Translations under genes and position numbers: made by a program
The notes under the pieces: generated by a model
What the model was told of the DNA's origin: nothing
What the model saw: only the letters and a program-made list of their open reading frames with translations
Databases searched by the model: none
NCBI GenBank assembly: GCA_903936705.1
Contig: CAIZWN010000070.1
Coordinates: 62,001-126,000, forward strand
Length of the DNA stretch: 64,000 bases
Direction of reading: 5' to 3'
Source: an uncultured Myxococcales bacterium
GTDB taxonomy: Bacteria > Myxococcota_A > UBA9042 > DTJE01
In this document: positions 55,154-64,000 of the stretch, piece after piece
Layout: the number at the start of each line of letters is the position of its first letter
Numbering within the stretch: the stretch's first letter is position 1

Positions 55154-57163
55154 CTATTTCACCGGGCAGGCGGTCGCGGCCCCGGCTGCGTCGTAGCACG
55201 TGCAGCGCTGGCTGCCCAGGGTGGTCATGAATGATTCGATTTTCGCGATGTCGGTCGTCAAGGACAGCAGTGCGCTGAAGCGCAACGTACTACCGACGGC
55301 TACGACCGTCGATTGGCCATCGCAGGCGAACAATCGCGATGTGCGGGAATAATCCGGGGTCGCCACTACGCAGGACTTTATTGGCTTCAATTTAGCGTCC
55401 AGTTCGATATCGACCAGGACCACGCCCGCCGAGTATGCGTCGGCTTCGGTCAAGATCTTGACTCCATCAGCGCCTACGCCTTCCAGCATTTCGGGCTTCA
55501 TCGTCAGCAGCAGTTCACGCAGGTAGTTGTCGCCGCCGTCGCCCTTCCCCCATGAATTCACGGTCAGGAACGTTCCCAGGTCGCCGGTGTCCAGAACGGC
55601 CGCCGAAAAGATGCCGACTCGGTCGAACCCGAACAGCCTTACCCACGACGTCCCAAGCGTGGCCCAGACGCTTGACATGCCCGGCAGCGCCTCGGCCGGC
55701 TTGGTCTTGTCGCCGACGACCCCCTTGAATACCAGTTTCACGACAGGCTGGTCCACCGGCGGGTCCCCCAGGAATTCGGCCGGAATCGTACATTCCTCGG
55801 GCGCGTCCTTGGCGTCGGTCAGGAATACCTTCAGGGCTTCCGACGTCACGGCGACTGTCTGTGCGGGCAGGAAGTTGTGCATGTGGCAGAAGGCCATGTC
55901 CAGATCCGGGGAATAGTAAGTCTCGACATGGAAGCCGAAATTCAGGCCGCCGTGGCCGTAGATATAGCCGATTGGCGTCTGCTGCCGCATCAGGCCAAGG
56001 CCGTAGTCCGATTCGCCGCCCAGCAGCGTGATGCGGTGCCAGTCGCGCATCTCGTTCATCATGTCGGGCCCAAGCAGCCGGCCCAGTTGCAGGGCGCGCT
56101 GGAAGGTCGCCAGATCGTCCGGGTTGGACACGATGGCGCCAGCCGTCCAAGTCAGCGACGGGTGCAGCAGGCTGGTGGCGTCGATGGTCTGCGTGCCGGC
56201 CAGGTACAGTTCCTCGGGGATGACGGCGAACATGGCCGATGGCAAGCCCATCAGCGGCACCAGTACCGACATGTCCATGTACCCGTGGACCAGTCTGTCC
56301 GCGGGGTCGCCTGCCTTTTCCAGGTATGTATTCTTCAGGCCCAGAGGCTCGAAGAACCGGGTGCGCATTTCGTCGATGGCCTTCAATCCGGTCACCTTCT
56401 CGCCGATCATGCCCAGCAGTATCCAGTTGCTGTTGGAATACGATCCGCCAGTGCCTGGCGTGTAGGCAAGTGGCTTGTCAGCCACGAATGACAGGACTTC
56501 GGCCGGCGTGTAGACGTGTTCCGGCTGCGACAGGATCTGCAGCAGCACGGCGGAGTCCACGATGTATTCTGGAATGCCCGACTGCATGCCCAGCAGGTGC
56601 CGAACGGTGATGGCGCTCCACTGAGTGTACTGGGGCAGGTAGTCGGTCAGGGGCGCGTCCAGCACGACTTTTCCTTCCTCGACCAGTTGCAGTATCCAGG
56701 TGGCGGTGATGGGCTTGGTGTTGCTGCCGACACGGAACTGGCTGAGTGCTGTCACTGGCGAATTGGTGACCTTGTCTGCCAGTCCAGCGACCCCGGACCA
56801 CGTGCGCTTGTCGCCGTCATGGATCGCGAAGGCGATGCCTGGGTCCCCGCTGAATCTGACGTATTCGTTCAGTACCGTTTGCAACGCCGCGGCGAGGGCA
56901 GGGGCGACTGGATCTGGCGTCGGCGGGGTGTCGACCGACGTGTCGCCAGGTGCGTCGCCGGGGAGATCTTCGGGAGGCGACGTATCAGGCGCGTCGGTGA
57001 CGTCAATTGCGTCGGGTGTATCGGTGACGACGATTGCATCGGGCGCGTCGGTGTCGGCCGGTACGTCCGGTCCGGGCGAGGTCCCGTCAGAATCGCTGCA
57101 CGCACCTAACCCAAGCAATGCAGTCGTCGCCAGAATTGTAATCAAGTAATCAATTTTTCTCAT
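55154..57163 (-). CDS. Serine beta-lactamase-fold lipoprotein
   Basis: 669 residues. Lipobox GLGAC (Cys22), a linker of about 60 residues almost wholly Asp/Ala/Thr/Val/Pro, then a class C beta-lactamase / D-Ala-D-Ala carboxypeptidase-like domain with SxxK (Ser147, Lys150 in VGSNTK), YSN (Tyr242-Asn244), and a downstream HGG in place of KTG. A C-terminal domain of about 230 residues is unknown. GGGAG seven bases before ATG 57163. Likely a peptidase or esterase at the surface; being a lactamase is not implied. Confidence 0.82.
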   Translation of the reverse strand: MRKIDYLITILATTALLGLGACSDSDGTSPGPDVPADTDAPDAIVVTDTPDAIDVTDAPDTSPPEDLPGDAPGDTSVDTPPTPDPVAPALAAALQTVLNEYVRFSGDPGIAFAIHDGDKRTWSGVAGLADKVTNSPVTALSQFRVGSNTKPITATWILQLVEEGKVVLDAPLTDYLPQYTQWSAITVRHLLGMQSGIPEYIVDSAVLLQILSQPEHVYTPAEVLSFVADKPLAYTPGTGGSYSNSNWILLGMIGEKVTGLKAIDEMRTRFFEPLGLKNTYLEKAGDPADRLVHGYMDMSVLVPLMGLPSAMFAVIPEELYLAGTQTIDATSLLHPSLTWTAGAIVSNPDDLATFQRALQLGRLLGPDMMNEMRDWHRITLLGGESDYGLGLMRQQTPIGYIYGHGGLNFGFHVETYYSPDLDMAFCHMHNFLPAQTVAVTSEALKVFLTDAKDAPEECTIPAEFLGDPPVDQPVVKLVFKGVVGDKTKPAEALPGMSSVWATLGTSWVRLFGFDRVGIFSAAVLDTGDLGTFLTVNSWGKGDGGDNYLRELLLTMKPEMLEGVGADGVKILTEADAYSAGVVLVDIELDAKLKPIKSCVVATPDYSRTSRLFACDGQSTVVAVGSTLRFSALLSLTTDIAKIESFMTTLGSQRCTCYDAAGAATACPVK

Positions 57164-57375
57164 CGAGCATCTCCCGGTTGGATGGTTCGTGGCGCGCGCT
57201 GGCAAACATGCCTCGGCGGGGGGGAATCCTACTCTTTACTGCCTGGGAAATGCCACAGCCAAAATATCGTCTGGCATCGACGTGAGGTGCGATCCCATGT
57301 TAAATGCGGTTGCCTGCGCAGTTTGCGCCCGTCGCTGCTGGAACGCGGGATTCATCCTCGAATCGAGGTGTCTGG

Positions 57376-59799
57376 ATGCGATTCTCATGGCCAAATAGCT
57401 GGTTGATTACCTCGGTCGTTCTTGCGGTCGGGTCGTTGGTTGCAATGTCGTGCGGCGGATCCGGTAGTGCCGACCTGGCCGAAATCGATGCACCTGGTGA
57501 AACGGGTTCGCCCGATCTGGCCGATGTCGCCGTCACGGCCGATCTGGACGAGGTGCCTGCCATTGCCGATCTGGTGCACGAAACGGCTTACGAAACTGCC
57601 GTCGATGCCGTTGATGCTGTCGATGCTGACATGGCCGATTCCGATGAACCGCCCCCCGATCTGCCGCCGGTTCCAGGGAACGCTATTCCCTCATGGCAGC
57701 GCGCAAGGCAGGATGCCCTTCTGTCGTACTCGTGCGACAGCACACTCGACCCCCGCAATCCGATTCATGTGCTGGCCCATCTTGCCTGCGCTAAACGCCT
57801 TGGCCGCCCCGATGTGCCGGCTGACGCCGTTCCGCTGGACGCATTCGACCAGGTTTTTACCAAGATGTATCGCCTGCAGGACACCAGCGATTTCGATGCC
57901 ACCCGCCTGGTGAACCTGCTGTACGGCGCGGGCGATCATCCTGCCGTGCCCGCCGTATTGCGAACGCGTATCGAGGATGCCTTGCTGTCATTCAAGTACT
58001 GGTTTTCCGACCCGACCCCGGTGCGCGAGGCCGATGGCAAGCCGGTGATCGACAACATGTGGTACTGGTCGGAAAACCACGTTCTGATTTTTAGAACGGT
58101 CGAGTTCCTGATGGGCCAGCGATTTCCTGCACGAATCTTCACAGTGACCGGTCAGACCGGGGCCTGGCATCGCGAACGCGCCCACGCCGAAATCCTGCGC
58201 TGGCTGGACGAGCGCGCCCACTGGGGCTTCACCGAGTGGCACTCGGACGTCTACTACAACTGGGACATGAACCCACTGATCACGCTGATCGAATGGTCCG
58301 ACGACGTTGAAATAGTGCAGCGTGCCTCCATGGTACTGGATCTTTTCTGGCTGGACGTGGCGTTGAACGTCCACAGGGGCAACTTTGGAGTGACGCACGG
58401 CAGGTCGTACATCAAGGACAAGCCGGCTGCGACTCTGCAGGACACGTTCGATTCGACGAAACTGTTTTTTGACGACACCAGTCTGCCTTGGACCGGGGCA
58501 GCGCCGGGAGCGACCGTACTGTTTGCGGTGTCCGAGAAATACACGATGCCATACGCCATCCGCGCCATTGCCACCAGCGACGTTGCGATGGAGGACCGCG
58601 AGCGGATGAACCTGCCGCTGCCCGAGGAGCCGCCCGTTTCGGCCGATGCTGTTGTGCCTGCGCCGCCCTACGGCCTGGCATACGACGAGGCGAACCTGGC
58701 CTTGTGGTGGACGATGTCGGCCTTCACATCATGGCCCTTGCTTCCCATGACTCTGGACGTGGCGACGCGCTATGGCTTGTGGGCGGGACAGTTCGAGTCG
58801 ATTTCCGTCATCGCCGGTGTCCTGGACCTGACCCAACCGGTCGACGTGCTGATGCAGGACATATTCCCGTTGTACCAGTTGTTCTGGCGGATCTTCAATT
58901 CAGGCCTTCTGAAGGAGGTCTATACCAAGACGTTCCGTACCGCCAACGGCATGCTTTCAAGCATCCAGGACTACCGCAAGGGCAGCAACGCAATGCAGGT
59001 TCATTCATGGCAGGCGACGCTGGACGAAACGGCCGTGGTTTTTACCCAGCACCCGGGTGCCCTGCCGGTGGCCGACGGCGAACCTGTTCCTTCCTCCTGG
59101 AACTGGCAGCAATCGGACGAGCATGGTGCCGGCTACTGGACCGGCGAAAGTTCCCTGCCGCGCATCGGGCAGCACCGCGACCTGGCGGTGATTCTTTATG
59201 CCCCGCAGTTCGAGCCCCGGCCGCTGGGCCTGGTCCAGTTCGACTACCGCAACGAAACCCACGCGTATTTTCCCAAGGCCCACTTTGACGAGGTGATCCA
59301 GGAGGGCAACTGGACGTTCGGGCGCAAGGGCGACGGCTACGTGGCTTTGTGGTCATTCCAGCCGACGGCATGGCGCGAAGGCCAGCCTGAAGTCTACGAC
59401 AATCGCGGGCTGCCGTTCGACCTCGTGGCCGATGGTGCGCAGAACGCATGGGTGGTGCAGTTGGGGGATGCCGTTGAATGGCTCTCATTCGAAGCCTTCA
59501 TGACTGCGTTGTCGGCGTCCCGAATTTCGGCGGAACCGGTTGCCGATGCCGAAGGCGACGGATTTGCCGACGGTTATCGTGTTTCGTGGGATTCGCCTCG
59601 CCGCGGCACAGTTACCTTCGGCTGGCACGACCCGCTGACGGTGGATGGTGCCGATGTTCCCTTGCGCTGGGAGTGGCGATTCGACAACCCGTTCATGCGG
59701 ACACGTTTCAACGATACTCGATACGACGTGCAGGCTGACGGCCATCGCCTGTTCCTGGATTTCTCGACCGGCGCACGGCTTGCCACTACGCCGCCGTAA
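57376..59799 (+). CDS. Large secreted lipoprotein of unknown family
   Basis: 807 residues. Lipobox VAMSC near residue 26, then an acidic Asp/Ala linker to about 100. The main domain (about 110-560) is helical and rich in Trp/His: NMWYWSENHVLIF, GQTGAWHRERA, RAHWGFTEWHSDVYYNWD, and THGRSY, which suggests an alpha/alpha toroid or lyase-like fold. The C-terminal third turns beta. I do not recognise a named family. GAGG seven bases before ATG 57376. Divergent from the beta-lactamase-fold lipoprotein. Confidence 0.7.
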   Translation: MRFSWPNSWLITSVVLAVGSLVAMSCGGSGSADLAEIDAPGETGSPDLADVAVTADLDEVPAIADLVHETAYETAVDAVDAVDADMADSDEPPPDLPPVPGNAIPSWQRARQDALLSYSCDSTLDPRNPIHVLAHLACAKRLGRPDVPADAVPLDAFDQVFTKMYRLQDTSDFDATRLVNLLYGAGDHPAVPAVLRTRIEDALLSFKYWFSDPTPVREADGKPVIDNMWYWSENHVLIFRTVEFLMGQRFPARIFTVTGQTGAWHRERAHAEILRWLDERAHWGFTEWHSDVYYNWDMNPLITLIEWSDDVEIVQRASMVLDLFWLDVALNVHRGNFGVTHGRSYIKDKPAATLQDTFDSTKLFFDDTSLPWTGAAPGATVLFAVSEKYTMPYAIRAIATSDVAMEDRERMNLPLPEEPPVSADAVVPAPPYGLAYDEANLALWWTMSAFTSWPLLPMTLDVATRYGLWAGQFESISVIAGVLDLTQPVDVLMQDIFPLYQLFWRIFNSGLLKEVYTKTFRTANGMLSSIQDYRKGSNAMQVHSWQATLDETAVVFTQHPGALPVADGEPVPSSWNWQQSDEHGAGYWTGESSLPRIGQHRDLAVILYAPQFEPRPLGLVQFDYRNETHAYFPKAHFDEVIQEGNWTFGRKGDGYVALWSFQPTAWREGQPEVYDNRGLPFDLVADGAQNAWVVQLGDAVEWLSFEAFMTALSASRISAEPVADAEGDGFADGYRVSWDSPRRGTVTFGWHDPLTVDGADVPLRWEWRFDNPFMRTRFNDTRYDVQADGHRLFLDFSTGARLATTPP

Positions 59800-59904
59800 A
59801 GACTTCCGGCGGGCTTTCAAGCCAAGGCCTGTTGACGCGAACCCCCTGGATCGACGACACTCTGCGCCTGCTGCCACATGCCGATGTAAGGGAGTCGGAT
59901 CTGC

Positions 59905-61914
59905 ATGGAGCCGATCGAACACACATCGCCACCTGCGTCTGAGCCTTCCCACGGACCACACCGCCCACATCGTGTTCCGGTGGGCCGCGCAGCAGGGGCC
60001 GGATTGCTGGTCGGTGCCTTGGGCGTGGTCTATGGCGATATCGGCACTTCGCCCTTGTACGCGATGAAGGAGGTTTTCTTTGGCGAGCGCGGGATTCCTG
60101 CCTCCGACGTCAATGTTCTGGGTACCGTATCGCTGATCTTCTGGGCCCTGATGCTGGTCGTCCTTCTGAAATACGTGGTCCTCATCCTGCGCGCCGACAA
60201 CGAGGGTGAGGGTGGGATCTTCGCGCTTCTGGGCCTGTTGATTCGCAAGAACCGGGAACTGGAGGCGAAAGGAGGAAAGGCCGTAGCCCTGCCTGTCTGG
60301 CTGACGATCGCGGTTCTTATAGGTGCCGCGTTGTTGTACGGCGACGGCATGATCACGCCTGCCATCTCGGTCCTGTCGGCAGTGGAGGGATTGAAGATTG
60401 TCAATCCGAGTACCCATGACTGGGTAGTGCCCCTGACGGTCTTGATCCTGGCTGGCCTGTTCGTGATTCAGAAGCGTGGGACAAATCGCATCGGGTGGCT
60501 GTTCGGTCCGGTAATGGCCATCTGGTTCGTCTGTATCGGAGTGCTTGGCGCGTCCAGCATCCTGAAACACCCAGAGGTTTTTCAGGCGATCAACCCCTGG
60601 TACGCTTTCATACTGCTGCGTGACCAGGGCTTCCATTCCCTGCACATACTTGGTTCCGTGATCTTGTGCGTGACCGGCGTCGAGGCCATGTACGCCGACA
60701 TGGGCCATTTTGGTCGCACGGCCATTACCCGTGCGTGGCTGTTCCTGGTGTTTCCCTGTCTGATCCTCAACTACTTTGGTCAGGCGGCGTTTCTTCTGGG
60801 AGGCCGTGAGGTTCCGGATGGACACCTGTTCTATGCCCTGGCGCCCCAGTGGGCCATGGGCGCGCTGGTTGCGCTGGCCACCTTCGCGACGGTCATCGCC
60901 AGTCAGGCCTTGATCACCGGGGCATTCTCGCTGACCCAGCAGGCCACCTCGATGGGGTTGTTCCCGCGCCTGAAGGTTGTTCATACCAACCCTGACATGC
61001 CGGGCCAGATCTATCTTCCATTCATCAACTTCGTGCTGTTTGCTGGCTGCGTCGGGCTGGTAATTCAGTTCAAGTCGTCGACTTCCCTGGCGGCAGCTTA
61101 TGGGCTGGCGGTCACCGGAACCATGCTTGTCACATCGTTCGTGTTTGCAACTGTAGCCCGTCGGGTCTGGGGCTGGAAGTTGCGCTATCTGGTGCCGATC
61201 ATGGTTTTGCTGCTGGTGGTCGATTTCGGCTTCTTCTTCTCGAACCTGTTGAAACTGCCTGATGGTGGCTATATCCCGTTGATGATCGGATTCGTGTTTT
61301 TCGCCATCATGGACGTATGGCGTTGGGGTCGCCAGTGGATTGGTCTTGCCTACCAGCGTCGTTCCGGCGCCTACAACATGACCGTCGCCGAACTGTTGGC
61401 GGCGCGCAAGCAGAGCCTGGACTCGGAACATTCGATGTCACTGGTCGTGATGGCCTCCCGAGCAATCTGCCGGCCCGAGGATCTTGTTCCGCCGGTGCTG
61501 GCCGTGCACTTTCGCAACTGGAACCGCCTGCCCAAGCACCTGGTGTTCTTCTCGGTAGTGCCTATCGGTTCGCCGACAGTAAAGGACAAGGACAGGTTCC
61601 AGGTGACCACGTTCTGCGAGGACACGTCTGGCACGGTTGTTTCGATCCAGGCGCGATATGGATACATGGAGCAACCCGACATTCGACGGGCACTGAATCG
61701 ACTGAAGAAGGAACACCTGCTGCGCCTGCCGTTGCAGCCGGAACGCTGGTTGATCCTGATTGGTGCGGAACGATTCGTGACCAGAGGGCGGACCTTGCAG
61801 GAGCGTCTGAGGATTTCCGTGTTCAGCCGGATGAACAGGTTGGCAAAGCCCGTCACCGATTACTTCGGCCTGCGCTCGGATGCCGGATTGACCATCGAGA
61901 CGATCAACGTCTGA
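59905..61914 (+). CDS. kup: Kup-type potassium transporter
   Basis: 669 residues, about 12 helices followed by a soluble C-terminal domain. LGVVYGDIGTSPLYAMKEVFFG is the family signature; GAALLYGDGMITPAISVLSAVEG follows. Proton-driven potassium uptake at the inner membrane. AGGGAG upstream. Converges on the MFS gene with a 16-base gap. Confidence 0.95.
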   Translation: MEPIEHTSPPASEPSHGPHRPHRVPVGRAAGAGLLVGALGVVYGDIGTSPLYAMKEVFFGERGIPASDVNVLGTVSLIFWALMLVVLLKYVVLILRADNEGEGGIFALLGLLIRKNRELEAKGGKAVALPVWLTIAVLIGAALLYGDGMITPAISVLSAVEGLKIVNPSTHDWVVPLTVLILAGLFVIQKRGTNRIGWLFGPVMAIWFVCIGVLGASSILKHPEVFQAINPWYAFILLRDQGFHSLHILGSVILCVTGVEAMYADMGHFGRTAITRAWLFLVFPCLILNYFGQAAFLLGGREVPDGHLFYALAPQWAMGALVALATFATVIASQALITGAFSLTQQATSMGLFPRLKVVHTNPDMPGQIYLPFINFVLFAGCVGLVIQFKSSTSLAAAYGLAVTGTMLVTSFVFATVARRVWGWKLRYLVPIMVLLLVVDFGFFFSNLLKLPDGGYIPLMIGFVFFAIMDVWRWGRQWIGLAYQRRSGAYNMTVAELLAARKQSLDSEHSMSLVVMASRAICRPEDLVPPVLAVHFRNWNRLPKHLVFFSVVPIGSPTVKDKDRFQVTTFCEDTSGTVVSIQARYGYMEQPDIRRALNRLKKEHLLRLPLQPERWLILIGAERFVTRGRTLQERLRISVFSRMNRLAKPVTDYFGLRSDAGLTIETINV

Positions 61915-61930
61915 CGAAGGTGTCGGTCGG

Positions 61931-63217
61931 TCAATGTGCCTTGGCGCGGGTGGCCAGCGAGCGACTGAGGAACGTCAGCGCCGCAGCAAGCCCCATCATT
62001 CCCATGATGATGAAGTACGTCAGATCCTGGCTGCCGGTCACGTCCTTGATCTGGCCGTTGATCCAGGGCATCAGAAGGCCAGCCGCGCCCCACGCCGTGA
62101 ACAGCAGTCCGTAGTTCACGCCAAAACCCTTCAGGCCCCAGAAGTCCTTGGCTACCGAGGGGAACAGCGAAAGGTTCGCCCCGTAGTTGGCGCCCAGGAA
62201 AAGAACCACGCCAAGCGTCATCGCGATGAAGGCAGGGCCGGTGCCCGAACCATCCGTGCCGGTCGAGCGGCTGAGCAGGAACAGGCACAACACCACGACG
62301 GCCTGGAAAACGAATGCGGCAAACATAGTCCACTGTCGGCCCAGCCGATCGGACAACGTGCCGGCCATGATGCGTCCCAGGGCGTTGCCGATTGCAAGGA
62401 CGACAACGGCGACGAACGCCAGTTCTCCGAGGGACTTCTTTCCGAGATCCTGTGCAACGCTGATGAAGGTCAGTCCTGCGGCAGCCCCCAGGAAGTACAT
62501 CAGCCACAAGACATAGAACTGAGCGGTACGTACAACGTCCTTCCAGCCGATGTCGTTCTGGGCGGCGTAGGCCCCTTTTCCTCCTGCTCCCGCCGCGACG
62601 TAGCCATCCGGGGGATTTTGCAGCAGTTGTGCCAGCAGTGACACGATCACCAGGAATCCCATTCCGAAACTGATTACGGTTGCCGCGACGCCCTTTTCGA
62701 CCACGCCGTCAGGAGTCGTCGTTGCGTAATATCCCAGCAGCCATGAAGCCAGAGGTGCAATGAAGACTGGCGCCAGGCCGAATCCGGCAACTACTATCCC
62801 GGCGATCATCCCGGTTCGCGAGGGCGGGAACCACTTGATTGCAGCCGGGGTGGTTGCTGCGTACCCGAACCCGATGCCCAGGCCGCCGATTACTCCGAAC
62901 CCTATGATGAAGCCGGTGAGCGATGGGGCCGTCATGCCTGCAAGGATGCATCCGGTCCCGACCAGGCCGCCGCCAACCATTGCGACCATCTTGGGGCCGT
63001 ACTTGTCCTGCAGGCGGCCAGCCAGGACCATCGCCACCGAGAACACAAAACAGGCCACGGCATAGGGGAGTGCCTTGTCGGCGTTCGACCATCCCCACGA
63101 GTCGGGAATGCCGCCTTTGAGGACGCTCCATGCATACAGAACGCCGAGGCCCAGGTTGATGCCTGTGCCGGCCATCGTGACCACACGCCCGTCGATCCAT
63201 CCGGATTGTTCTTCCAT
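61931..63217 (-). CDS. MFS transporter, oxalate/formate antiporter (OFA) family
   Basis: 428 residues, 12 helices. The N-terminal GTGINLGLGVLYAWSVLKGGI, the central GIGFGYAATTPAAIKWFPPSRTGMIAGI and YGANLSLFPSVAKDFWGLK are the OFA hallmarks. Substrate is a small monocarboxylate or dicarboxylate by family. ATG 63217 follows a run of eight G; the frame is open to 63328, which would add an unneeded tail. Confidence 0.88.
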   Translation of the reverse strand: MEEQSGWIDGRVVTMAGTGINLGLGVLYAWSVLKGGIPDSWGWSNADKALPYAVACFVFSVAMVLAGRLQDKYGPKMVAMVGGGLVGTGCILAGMTAPSLTGFIIGFGVIGGLGIGFGYAATTPAAIKWFPPSRTGMIAGIVVAGFGLAPVFIAPLASWLLGYYATTTPDGVVEKGVAATVISFGMGFLVIVSLLAQLLQNPPDGYVAAGAGGKGAYAAQNDIGWKDVVRTAQFYVLWLMYFLGAAAGLTFISVAQDLGKKSLGELAFVAVVVLAIGNALGRIMAGTLSDRLGRQWTMFAAFVFQAVVVLCLFLLSRSTGTDGSGTGPAFIAMTLGVVLFLGANYGANLSLFPSVAKDFWGLKGFGVNYGLLFTAWGAAGLLMPWINGQIKDVTGSQDLTYFIIMGMMGLAAALTFLSRSLATRAKAH

Positions 63218-63426
63218 GCCCCCCCCAATAATAGAAGACTGACGGGCATCAACACGCCTGCCGGGACGTAAACATCGAATCATTGGGAAATCAATCGCGA
63301 TGGCGACGTTGGAAGGGGTATTGATCACGGGAGCGCTGTTTCCATGTCGGAAGTTTTCCAGAATTCAGGCTGGCGGGTTGGTTGCGTTTCACGGGGTACC
63401 CAAATAGCACCGTCAAGCCAGGATCA

Positions 63427-64000
63427 TCAGTCAGGCCTTCCTGCACGCGACCAGCGGCGTCGGGAGACAGCAACAAGTGCAGCGAAACACGAAACCATGA
63501 CTGTCATCATCGCGGTCGGGAACCTGGAGCGGCCGGCTGCAGCCGAGCAGCCTCCGGCCGGGCCGCCCTGTGACCAGCCTGAATGTGGATCGTCGGTGCC
63601 AATTGCTTCGGTCGGGACGTCGGACTGGGATTCGGGTTGAACCAGGTCGGACGAAGCATCCGGATCATCGGCGATTCTGTCCGGCAGCAGGTCGAACGTG
63701 GAGTTGTCGCTTCCGTGGTCGGGCGAAAGGCCGTCCAGAAAACTGTCGGGTAGATGTGTTTCGCCACCAGCCAGGTCAGACGGTCCGCGGTCGCCGCCGC
63801 CTTCATCTTGCAGGTTGGCATCCGACTGAGTGATGTCGGGCATAGCAACGTCGTGGAACTCGTTTTCGCCTTCCGCCACATCGCCGAATTCATCGGGCCT
63901 GACATCCTCTGATGTGCCATCGACGACATCAGCATCCGGTAGTTCGACGCATGATCCGTCCAGGCAAGAAAGCCCGTCCGGACAAGGGCCGGCATTGCCG
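63427..64000 (-). CDS. Surface protein with MYXO-CTERM-like end (cut by window edge)
   Basis: C-terminal part (about 190 residues) of a protein that begins beyond the window. Visible first is a Cys-containing segment (PCPDGLSCLDGSC), then a very acidic Asp/Ser/Glu-rich region of about 130 residues, and finally GGC, a hydrophobic helix (FPTAMMTVMVSCFAALVAV) and SRRRWSR. A Cys just before a helix and an Arg-rich tail is the tripartite pattern of MYXO-CTERM-type sorting signals, in which the protein is processed and anchored. The acidic stretch resembles the linkers of the lipoproteins in this window. Confidence 0.75.
   Translation of the reverse strand, partial: GNAGPCPDGLSCLDGSCVELPDADVVDGTSEDVRPDEFGDVAEGENEFHDVAMPDITQSDANLQDEGGGDRGPSDLAGGETHLPDSFLDGLSPDHGSDNSTFDLLPDRIADDPDASSDLVQPESQSDVPTEAIGTDDPHSGWSQGGPAGGCSAAAGRSRFPTAMMTVMVSCFAALVAVSRRRWSRAGRPD

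Noticed and set aside
59485-61431. 648-codon minus-strand open frame over kup
   Set aside because: Antisense to a conserved transporter; low-complexity translation.

Overview
The window is a GC-rich bacterial chromosome segment with dense, mostly short operons, and no rRNA, CRISPR or intact mobile element. Several traits point to a Myxococcota-like ('deltaproteobacterial') host: many lipoproteins whose lipobox Cys is followed by a long Asp/Ala/Thr/Val-rich linker, Cys-rich secreted domains, a C-terminus ending in Cys, membrane helix and Arg cluster like MYXO-CTERM, an FHA-type sigma-54 activator, PEGA and kelch secreted proteins, and a five-helix (type B) succinate dehydrogenase. The assignment is inference; no taxonomic marker was compared.

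Layout. 1-4.2 kb: a cut lipoprotein, a membrane-linked metallophosphoesterase and a lipoprotein built of fifteen 44-residue Cys-rich repeats. 4.2-5.9 kb: a divergent control region with a near-consensus sigma-54 promoter and an upstream palindrome, then an FHA/sigma-54 activator. 5.9-13.4 kb: RNase D, a beta-barrel/lipoprotein pair, pta-ackA, a MaoC-like protein and pyrophosphatase. 13.4-19.5 kb: a DUF2231-type membrane protein, an acyl-CoA ligase, and an NAD-binding protein followed by overlapping pabA-pabB-pabC. 19.6-27.1 kb: a six-gene operon for a complex I / group 4 hydrogenase-like membrane complex (HyfB, C, E, F, G and fused HyfH-I) whose large subunit lacks the Cys ligands of the NiFe site, i.e. 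an Ehr-type complex. 27.1-30.6 kb: sdhCAB. 30.8-33.8 kb: a Phd/ParE-type toxin-antitoxin pair, two CDP-sugar genes and a decayed VIT/CCC1 transporter. 33.8-38.9 kb: a large hydrolase lipoprotein, an M29-like protein, a lone gp5/VgrG-like spike and an unknown small protein. 38.9-46 kb: formimidoyltransferase-cyclodeaminase, a small lipoprotein, a UbiA-family enzyme, the NAD(P)HX repair enzyme, and three envelope genes (AMIN-like, HEAT-like, two-helix HAMP-like). 46-50 kb: ribF, rpsU, a cytochrome P460-like lipoprotein, merR-ihfA-rplT-rpmI-infC and tRNA-Val. 50-64 kb: PEGA and kelch proteins, phosphomannomutase, a beta-lactamase-fold lipoprotein, an 807-residue unknown lipoprotein, Kup, an OFA-type MFS transporter and a cut surface protein.

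How the genes work together. SDH, the Ehr-like complex and Pta-AckA suggest a respiratory organism that also couples acetyl-CoA to substrate-level ATP synthesis. The pab genes feed folate synthesis, and FTCD links histidine-derived formimino groups to folate. The most distinctive regulatory picture is at 1.8-5.9 kb, where a sigma-54 activator is divergent from a repeat-rich lipoprotein that carries a sigma-54 promoter. The most distinctive enzyme system is the cysteine-less hydrogenase-related complex.
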